Shown: one piece after another, positions 57,588 to 64,000 of the stretch
Numbering within the stretch: position 1 is the first letter of the stretch
Layout: every line of letters starts with the position of its first letter
Origin: Podaxis mareebaensis
Lineage: Eukaryota > Basidiomycota > Agaricomycetes > Agaricales > Agaricaceae
Assembly (NCBI GenBank): GCA_018524725.1
Contig: JAEUWP010000632.1
Span: forward strand, 120,252 to 184,251
Direction of reading: 5' to 3'
Length of the DNA stretch: 64,000 nucleotides
Notes under the pieces: generated by a model
What the model saw: only the letters and a program-made list of their open reading frames with translations
Told to the model about the DNA's origin: nothing
The model's database searches: none
Translations under genes and position numbers: made by a program

Positions 57588-57970
57588 ATGTGCATACATC
57601 TACCCCAACAACAACTAATTGACACACTTACTCTACTAGACTCAGGAGCAGGAGGAAACTTCATCAATGAAAATCTGATCAACCAATGGAACATTGAAAC
57701 AAGGCCATTACCAAAACCTATTGAAGTTTGTAATACTGACAGATCAATCAACAAAGCTGGAACCACCACTGAAGAATGTTTACTAAACATTGAGATTGAC
57801 AACTGGATCACACCAGTAACCACCCAAATTACTAAACTCAGCAAACCAAAGATCATCCTTGGAGCCCCATGGCTCATGGAATACAACCCAGATATCAATT
57901 GGAGAAAATGAACATTTACCTGGAGAAACAACAACCCAGGGCACATTTACTGAGAACTCCTCCACACTAT
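57588..57970 (+). pseudogene. Gypsy aspartic protease, degenerate
   Basis: Clear retropepsin motif TLLDSGAGGNFINENLI with the catalytic Asp codon at 57639, followed by ITKLSKPKIILGAPWLMEYN (the second hydrophobic-GxPW motif of gypsy proteases). TGA stops follow at two expected Arg positions. Confidence 0.88.
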
Positions 57971-59540
57971 GGAAGAAGAAACCAATGAACTCAATCATAT
58001 TACCTTGGAACTTGAATTGTTCCTAGAAATCAACTTCAAAGCAAACGCCTCTCAGACAATCACACAACAGTATAGAGATCAGAAGAAGGAGTCTGATCCA
58101 CAAAAAGTTGTACCAAAGGAATTTCATGACTACCTCAATGTATTTTCTAAGAAGAAAGCATTCTGATTTCCACCAAGTAGACCTTGGGATCACAAGATTG
58201 AACTCAAGGAATTGTTCAAACCCAAATCATTCAAACCATACAGACTATTACCAAATGAAATGCAAGAACTTGATAAGTTTATTGATGAAAACCTTGAGAA
58301 AGGTTATATTCACCCATCTGAATCACCTATGGCATCACCTTTCTTCTTTGTAGGGAAGAAAGATGGCAAACTGCAACCATGCCAAGATTATTGATACCTC
58401 AATATACACACAATCAAGAATGCATACCCAATAACCCTCATATTCTCATTACTTGACAAGCTTAAAGGATCAAAATGGTTCACAAAATTTGACATACAAG
58501 CCAGATACAACAACATCCACATCCATAAAGATGACCAATGGAAAGGAGCCTTCAAAACACCAAGAGGGTTATTTGAACCCACTGTCATGTTCTTTAGAAT
58601 ATGCAATAGCCCCACAACCTTTCAATTGATAATGGATCATATATTCACCTACCTCATCAGGGGAGGACAAGTACTTGTCTACATGGATGACATTCTAATC
58701 CATGCCAAGACTAAGGAAGAACTATGCCAAGTAACTCAAGAAGTACTCAACATCTTATGGAAGCACAACTTATACCTCAAACCCAAGAAGTGCAAATTTG
58801 AGAAACAACATGTTGAATACTTAGGAGCCATAGTCACTCCCACCTCCATTGAAATGGACACTACCAAACTTGAAGGAATCAAAAATTGGCCTACACTGAA
58901 GATAACTTGAGATGTCTGAAAATTTATTGGCTTTTGCAACTTTTATTGCTGATTTATCTGAAACTATTCCAAACACACCATGCCTTTAAATACACTAATG
59001 TCAAAGAACATCAAATTTGAATGGAAACCTGAACATCAACAAGTATTCAATGAACTCAAGAAGAAGTTTGAAGATTGACCTATTCTTATCACACCTGATC
59101 CCACAAAACCCTTCAAAATTGAGACTGATGTATTGCAATATGCAGCAGGAGCTGTGCTCTACCAGAAAGACAATAATGGCATTTGCCAACTGATAGCCTT
59201 CCATTCCAAAGCCTTCACCCCAATAGAATGCAATTACCATTGCTCTGAATTAGAATGGCTAGCAATCATTGTTACACTATGCACCTGGTGCCACTACCTC
59301 AAAGGATCACCCCACAAAATCATTGTCTGGAGCAACCATGAAAACTTATCACATTACAAGGAACCTCAAACCCTCAACAAGTGACAAGTTCACTGGGTAC
59401 AATTTATGCAATAATTCCAGCCAAACCTCAAAATCAAGCACATCCCTGGTTGAAAGAATGGACTAGCAGATACATTATCAAGGCATCCTGACTATACTCC
59501 CCAAGAAGTCAAAAACTGAGACATCACAGTATTCAATCAA
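57970..59540 (+). pseudogene. Gypsy reverse transcriptase and RNase H, degenerate
   Basis: [76 protein letters not shown], the catalytic VLVYMDDILIHAKTKEE (YMDD at 58680-58691) and YLKPKKCKFEKQHVEYLGAI. RNase H: KIETDVLQYAAGAVLYQK (the usual DAS has become DVL), HSKAFTPIECNYHCSELEWL, and the end marker HIPG-x-KNGLADTLSRHPD. TGA replaces conserved Arg before FPPSRPWDH, after QDY, and in the RDVRKF motif. Confidence 0.92.
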
Positions 59541-60962
59541 TCAATGATTGCCATAATTACTGAAGATGATAAATGAGTCATCAAGAAGCACCAAGAAATG
59601 ATAGACCCCAATGATGATGACACACTAGATCAAGAATTACCTACTTATGGGAATAGAATCTTGATTCCTAATGAACCATCACTGTGCTACATGATGCTCC
59701 AGAGAGTACATGACTATCCAACTGCAGGATACCCCAGAATAGCTGAAACACTACAGAAACTCACTGAATATGTTTACTGGCCAGCCATGAAGGACTACAT
59801 CACTGAATATGTCAAAGGCTGCCCCACCTGCCAGTAGCACAAAATCATATGATGACTAGAAAAGCCACCTTACCAACCAATCCCAGTATCTCAATCAACA
59901 TGATCCTTTTTGCAAATCTCCATAGATCTTATCACAAATCTACCACTATCCCACAGTTATGACTCTATTTTGGCTATAGTGGATCATGGCCTAATGAAGG
60001 GGATAATTTTAGCCCCTACTACAAAGACTGCCAATAGCCAAGTCATAGTGTCTATTTTAACTGCCTATCTATTTTCACAATATGGCCTTCTAGATAAGGT
60101 CATCTCAGATCATGACCCCCAATTCACTGCTAAAGCAATGCAAAAACTGTACAAACTCCTTGATATCAAGCCTGCCTTCTCTACAGCTTACCATCCACAA
60201 ACTAACAGATCAACTGAATGTTTCAATCAAGAAATTAGAACATACCTTGTTATTGCCACTTTAAGTGACCCTAACAAATGGAGCAAGTACCTTCCAATTT
60301 ATGAATTCTGCCACAACAACTGTGCCCATGCTGGACAAACCAAAACTCCATTCCAACTACTTTACAGCTATACCCTGAAAGCATTCCCAACTGAAATGGA
60401 ACCAACTAATAACCCATCAGCAGAAGAATGCATGAACTGACTAATGGAAGCCCACCAACATGCTATTCAAGCACACAATCATGCCTGCCAAATTATAGCA
60501 AGATGCACAGCCAACTATTGACTCCCTACCTACTCCATAGGAGACCAAGTATGGCTAGACACCTACAACCTTCCATTACAAGTTAAATCAAGAAAGCTCA
60601 CTCCAAAATGTGAAAGACCCTTCAAAATCACCAAGAAGATATTTACAGTCAACTTCAAACTAAAGTTACCCAAAACATGGAGAATTCACTCTGTATTTCA
60701 TGCCACCCTTCTCACTCCAGTAACTGAGAATAACTTATATGGAAAACACTACCCAAGACCTGTGCCAGAACTGTACAATGATAAAGAACACTATGAAGTT
60801 GAAGCCATCCTAAATCATTGACAACTACATAATCATCTCAAACTCCTAGTCAAGTGGACTGGCTATCCATACTCTGAAAATACTTGGGAACTGCAGTCTG
60901 CATTCTCCAATGTACAGCAAATTCTTAACACATATAAAAGGAAGAACAAACTTCACTCATAA
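59541..60962 (+). pseudogene. Gypsy integrase with C-terminal chromodomain, degenerate
   Basis: Zinc-binding region with VHDYPTAGYPRIAETLQKLT and GCPTCQ; one His of the HHCC set is now Tyr. Core: ISIDLITNLPLSHSYDSILA, VISDHDPQFTAKAMQKLY, AYHPQTNRSTECFNQEIRTY (D-D-E). The C-terminal part has the GDQVWLDTYNLP and RKLTPKCERPFKI boxes. A chromodomain (60789-60950) reads HYEVEAILNH, LKLLVKWTGYPYSENTWELQ, which would target insertion to methylated-histone chromatin. Stop at 60960-60962. Confidence 0.92.
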
Positions 60963-60968
60963 GTGGAG

Positions 60969-61173
60969 ATGTCAACCACCAACACCCAAGAAGCAGCCAT
61001 CCAAACTGAAGCTCAGCAAACTCCTCAATTTCCTTCTGATACTACTACAAGCACTTGTCCTAACACTAACTGCATCCTGTCCCTCACTGAAGCACCCTCC
61101 ACCTTCAACAAATGCTTAAATGCCCTCTCAGAATACCTCTCCATACAGCACATCATGTCTACAATGATTGCAT
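60969..61173 (+). pseudogene. Accessory frame after gypsy pol (first part)
   Basis: Starts 9 bases after the pol stop region: MSTTNTQEAAIQTEAQQTPQ ... NALSEYLSIQHIMSTMIA. It ends at a TAG that may be a decayed codon, since the same frame goes on as DAVPFIISYPLHPLPAYSTH with further TGA stops. Unrecognised. It could be an extra gene of this chromovirus lineage. Confidence 0.35.
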
Positions 61174-62145
61174 AGGATGCTGTACCCTTCATCATCTCAT
61201 ACCCACTCCATCCACTCCCAGCCTACTCAACCCACATTGGAACCTGGGAATTCATCTGGCCAATCAATGCTGGATTCCCAATCAAACTACCTGCCATCCC
61301 TAGTGAAGTATCTAACATTGATACCAAACTCATTTGACTCTGGGAATCTTTGGACTGGGTTAACTCCATCACCCAGGACCCCTCTCTTTGAAGGAATCCA
61401 CTTTTGGTTCAGAACTGCAATGTCTACAGGGAAACTATTGCTACTATCATGCATTCTGCTAGAATGCTTATTTGACTTTCACACTCAATGGAGAAGGCCT
61501 GACTTGCTTGTATTAGCCACAACATCTCTCCTCAACTACATCATGACATTAAGAGCTCATACACTACCACCAAACTTCTCATTGATAAAATCAGTCTATG
61601 ACTCAACACACTTAGCTGAATTAGCTCTCTTTCACATACTTCATTACCCCAATCTCCCTGATAAGCAGATCAGCAACCACAACCTACTACAACTCTATAT
61701 GAGACTCACACCTTACATACCCAGACCTCCCCAACTCCAAGTACACATATCATGCCTCCAATTCAAAGAAGCATTAGACATCATCAAGATGTTAGCCTTC
61801 CATCACAAGCTGAGGCTCTACTGTCATGACCTACTGATGCAGGCAGCTATGTACCTCTACATCAAAGAATATACTAAAGTCCTAATGCCATGCCTCATAT
61901 TTCTAATATGCACAACTGCCACCCTTCTAGCTGACCTGTCACTCCTACTAGGCACCCACTCCCAGCCCAACCTCCTCTATTACTTTGCCCTTCATGTACT
62001 TTTCCACAAGGGGCTGATCAACACCAGCAGTATCCATGTACTGATCAACATAGAGGATGTCACCTCTCCTGATCACCTTTACAAGCTAGGGACTATAATA
62101 GAACCCCCTACCTTCCCTGCTGTGCCAGAACACCAAGTCTATTGA
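61168..62145 (+). CDS. Open frame of 325 codons in the dead gypsy element (unrecognised)
   Basis: The only long uninterrupted frame in the gypsy element (MHRMLYPSSSHTHSIHSQPT ... LGTIIEPPTFPAVPEHQVY). It has several hydrophobic stretches (LLLLSCILLECLF, LMPCLIFLICTTATLLADLS) that could be membrane segments. It overlaps, in another frame, the decayed continuation of the accessory frame from 60969. Either may be the original gene. No family is recognised, and a chance frame cannot be excluded in CpG-free DNA, where CGA-derived stops accumulate mainly in the true frame. Confidence 0.3.
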   Translation: MHRMLYPSSSHTHSIHSQPTQPTLEPGNSSGQSMLDSQSNYLPSLVKYLTLIPNSFDSGNLWTGLTPSPRTPLFEGIHFWFRTAMSTGKLLLLSCILLECLFDFHTQWRRPDLLVLATTSLLNYIMTLRAHTLPPNFSLIKSVYDSTHLAELALFHILHYPNLPDKQISNHNLLQLYMRLTPYIPRPPQLQVHISCLQFKEALDIIKMLAFHHKLRLYCHDLLMQAAMYLYIKEYTKVLMPCLIFLICTTATLLADLSLLLGTHSQPNLLYYFALHVLFHKGLINTSSIHVLINIEDVTSPDHLYKLGTIIEPPTFPAVPEHQVY

Positions 62146-62486
62146 GTGTGCAATTGCATGAATCCATCAATGTCACTATCTCCACCCTCACTGACAACAT
62201 CATTGCCAGAAACAGGCAGACCATGTGCCCCAACTCCTATACCTTTGGCTTCCCCCACCTTAATCAGAGAATAACACACTCTACTTGGCAGAGCTGCTGT
62301 GTGCATTCACTCCCTCATCTGACAAGACAGCCATGAGAATCCCAATGCATCCACACAGCTTACAGACATTACAAATCTCCCTTCTCTGATGTTGGAAGTG
62401 GAAGATCATAGACCACCTACTCCCCACCCAACACCAGTCTCCAATGATAGTAGCAAGATGGAACTCACTAATAACAAAGGGGATAA

Positions 62487-62504
62487 TGTTATGAATGTTA
62501 CGAA
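62487..62504. other. Junction: TGTTATGAA next to TGTTACGAA
   Basis: The old element's expected LTR start (TGTTATGAA, right after the purine tract) is followed at once by TGTTACGAA, the first nine bases of the CpG-rich right-hand sequence. The two differ only by C to T at a CpG. Confidence 0.55.
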
Positions 62505-63480
62505 TATTGCAGACTCCGAGACCACCGAGGAGACCGAAGAGCCCGAGCAACAGTCTTACGAAGAATGGGATTTAATGAAGCGCATGATGGTAAGCCTCTG
62601 GCAGGAAACCACGGAGTTGCGTCAGACACTTGATTGGGAAATGTGCGAGAAGACACTTTTCTATATTAGGACAAGGTATCAGTTTCGTCGCTACTGTCAT
62701 ATTCGTGTTCGCATCAATTATGTTGGCTCTTGCAGACTTTCGTCTTATGCCTTATGCACTCCACTCTTCTATTCTCGTATGCCCTATGCATTCCCTTTTC
62801 TATGCTTTCCTTTCCTTTATTCGACCTCTATGTTACTATTGATCTACTTCCTAAAGTAGTCATAGGACTTGTATATGTACAGCGCCTGGACATGTAGATT
62901 AGCCAAGTCTAATCTTAAAGAGTTGTGTTACCTTCTCTCGGTACTTGAATAAGTCCTTGAGTCGTATTACCTCTCTAAAGTCTACATCTCTTCGCCCTTG
63001 CGTGTGGTCTTCCTCTCCAAGGCTTCTTTCTAACGTCGTGTCCTACGGAGTGTGCGATCTATACGAGTTCGCTGCCTAGAGACAACGTGAACAGCCACCC
63101 GAGGTTAAACAGAGCAGTTCCTCCAGACCTGTACAGGACAAGGACTCCTGCTCACCCCACTTACAAGGATAGGCTCTGACTTAGGCGTCGCTTAGCCAAA
63201 GAAGAAACCTTGTAACATCAAGATTAGACTTCCCTCGTGTGCCGATCCCACGTTGTAACTTTCCCCCCGATTACCACTCTCATTGCTTCGCGCTGTGTGT
63301 GTAATCACCCCGAGGTTCTCATTGCTTCGCGCTGTACCATCGGGACGTCGTTGGCTCTCATTGCTTCACGCTGTGCCTAAACGACACCAAACCCCCCCTT
63401 CTCGACTGTAATTCGCCCACTCGTTGTTTGGTGGTCTGACAAGCAAGTCTGTAATACGCCCACTCAACGTTTGGTGGTCT
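62496..63480 (+). repeat. Putative 5' LTR and leader of a younger gypsy-like element
   Basis: CpG-normal DNA starting TGTTACGAATATTGCAGACT and lying before a gag start. Contains three tandem 39-bp-spaced copies of CTCATTGCTTCGCGCTGT and two 43-bp-spaced copies of a CTGTAAT-CGCCCACTC block with GTTTGGTGGTCTG. The right end of the LTR and the primer-binding site cannot be fixed without the second LTR, which lies outside the window. Confidence 0.55.
63279..63374 (+). repeat. Three copies of an 18-bp motif spaced 39 bp
   Basis: CTCATTGCTTCGCGCTGT at 63279 and 63318, and the same with one change at 63357. Regularly spaced motifs in an LTR may be enhancer or promoter elements. Confidence 0.85.
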
Positions 63481-63515
63481 GTCAGAAGAAAACCTGCTGA
63501 CTGTAAATCGCGTCG

Positions 63516-64000
63516 ATGTCTGTCAAGGTGAAGCGTTCTCGATCGACAGAAATCGAAAAGCGTTCTCGATCGACAGAAATCGAATCTTGTTCTCGATCAA
63601 CGGAAATCAACGGAAGTTCTCGATCACCTGAAATCGACAACCCCCAGCCATACGACCATTCTTCTATTTATTCTACCTTATCATCTCCCTGGAGTTCTTC
63701 GCAGGACAATATTTCTATATTATCCTTAATTCCTCCCAGCCTTCGACACCTTGACCTTACCCCCGATCAGATTCAGGAATTAATTCAAGCCCTCGTCGAG
63801 AGGAACCTTGAATGTCCTTCCACTCCCCCACTCCCATCACCATTTCAGGAGAAGCAGCCACTTTATTGGAACGAGTTAGAACCCAAGACTCCGACAGCAG
63901 TGACGAAACAGCTCGACGTTCAACATCCCCAGTATCACCCCTCGTTTCTCCAGCCAGAACAAGACCCCCGAGAAGAGTCAGATCTCTTAACCTCGACGAA
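63516..64000 (+). CDS. Gag N-terminus of the younger gypsy-like element (cut by window edge)
   Basis: ATG at 63516 opens a frame of 161 codons to the window edge without a stop. It starts with a basic repeat (KRSRSTEIE twice, then CSRSTEING and SRSPEIDN), then QPYDHSSIYSTLSSPWSSSQ, LPPSLRHLDL-like helices (IPPSLRHLDLTPDQIQELIQ) and a Pro-rich part. The composition and position after an LTR-like block fit a Ty3/gypsy gag. The frame is CpG-rich and undamaged, in contrast to the neighbouring dead element, so the element may be young. The family call rests on context. Confidence 0.6.
   Translation, partial: MSVKVKRSRSTEIEKRSRSTEIESCSRSTEINGSSRSPEIDNPQPYDHSSIYSTLSSPWSSSQDNISILSLIPPSLRHLDLTPDQIQELIQALVERNLECPSTPPLPSPFQEKQPLYWNELEPKTPTAVTKQLDVQHPQYHPSFLQPEQDPREESDLLTST

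Larger units (their letters stand above)
55608..62486 (+). mobile_element. Ty3/gypsy chromovirus, internal region, dead
   Basis: Order gag, protease, reverse transcriptase, RNase H, integrase, chromodomain, accessory region, then a purine-rich tract AACAAAGGGGATAA just before 62487 where the 3' LTR should start. The order and the C-terminal chromodomain define a chromovirus. Most stops in pol are TGA where Arg is conserved, consistent with CGA decay; a few are TAG. Borders on the left are uncertain. Confidence 0.88.
43966..62500. other. CpG-depleted retrotransposon island
   Basis: Across about 18.5 kb I could find only a couple of CG dinucleotides (one in the right copia LTR near 52110, one near 58047), where hundreds would be expected from base composition. 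TG and CA are abundant instead. Flanking DNA on both sides has normal CpG. The last left CpG is at about 43965, and on the right CpGs reappear from 62501. This is the signature of long-term cytosine methylation followed by deamination, restricted to transposons. Confidence 0.9.

Noticed and set aside
44256..62486. TGA read as Trp (mitochondrial or alternative code) to explain the many in-frame TGA codons
   Set aside because: The TGAs stand at positions where these families have Arg (CGA), the DNA is CpG-free, and neighbouring nuclear genes use TGA as a true stop (for example the GH35 and VPS25 genes).
43966..62500. CRISPR array or prophage in the AT-rich part
   Set aside because: There are no regularly spaced repeat-spacer units, and all recognisable coding remnants are eukaryotic LTR retrotransposon domains.
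43966..62500. Classical Neurospora-type RIP as the sole cause of decay
   Set aside because: CpA remains abundant while CpG is nearly gone. A few TAG stops could come from CpA changes, but the main signal is CpG to TpG/CpA.

Overview
The window is nuclear DNA from a filamentous basidiomycete, most likely an agaricomycete. The evidence is the dense packing of genes with many short (about 50-60 nt) GT-AG introns, a BTB/POZ protein of the type expanded in mushrooms, a RhoGEF-like PB1-PH-CNH protein, a TKL-like kinase with the HGDLKG-VN loop, and Ty1/copia and Ty3/gypsy retrotransposons. I cannot name the species.

Layout. 0-15 kb is a conserved housekeeping block. It holds the 5' end of a secreted protein (-), a BTB protein (-), two RING-finger/coiled-coil proteins (-) on either side of ribosomal protein L11/uL5 (+), the ESCRT-II subunit VPS25 (-), a very intron-rich secreted GH35 beta-galactosidase (+), and a HIRIP3-like histone chaperone with DEK-C and CHZ motifs (-). 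14.8-31 kb is a tandem segmental duplication with two diverged direct copies. Each copy carries a short unrecognised gene (family M here, about 190 aa) preceded by a second conserved but unresolved reading frame. Copy 2 ends with an apparently intact PB1-PH-CNH gene running in frame into a protein kinase. Copy 1 lost that 4 kb and keeps only a broken kinase. 31-37.2 kb is ordinary again: a nitronate monooxygenase (-), a coiled-coil SHE3-like protein (-) and a ubiquitin-like/WLM metalloprotease fusion (+). 37.2-43.9 kb has few supportable genes and contains a third, inverted and more diverged copy of the duplicated segment, with an intact family M gene.

43.97-62.5 kb is a retrotransposon island: a copia element with two 646-bp LTRs (-), a second copia gag remnant with an accessory reading frame, and a chromodomain gypsy element (+). 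The whole 18.5 kb is almost free of CpG while the DNA on both sides is CpG-normal. Most in-frame stops in the pol genes sit where arginine is expected (CGA to TGA), and the two copia LTRs differ by paired CA/TG changes at shared sites. This is the footprint of cytosine methylation and deamination confined to transposons. From 62.5 kb to the right edge a CpG-rich, apparently younger gypsy-like element begins, with its putative LTR and an open gag start.

The most unusual points are the CpG-erased island with sharp edges, the three-copy family M unit, the DH-less PB1-PH-CNH protein contiguous with a kinase, and a 9-nt micro-exon in the beta-galactosidase gene.
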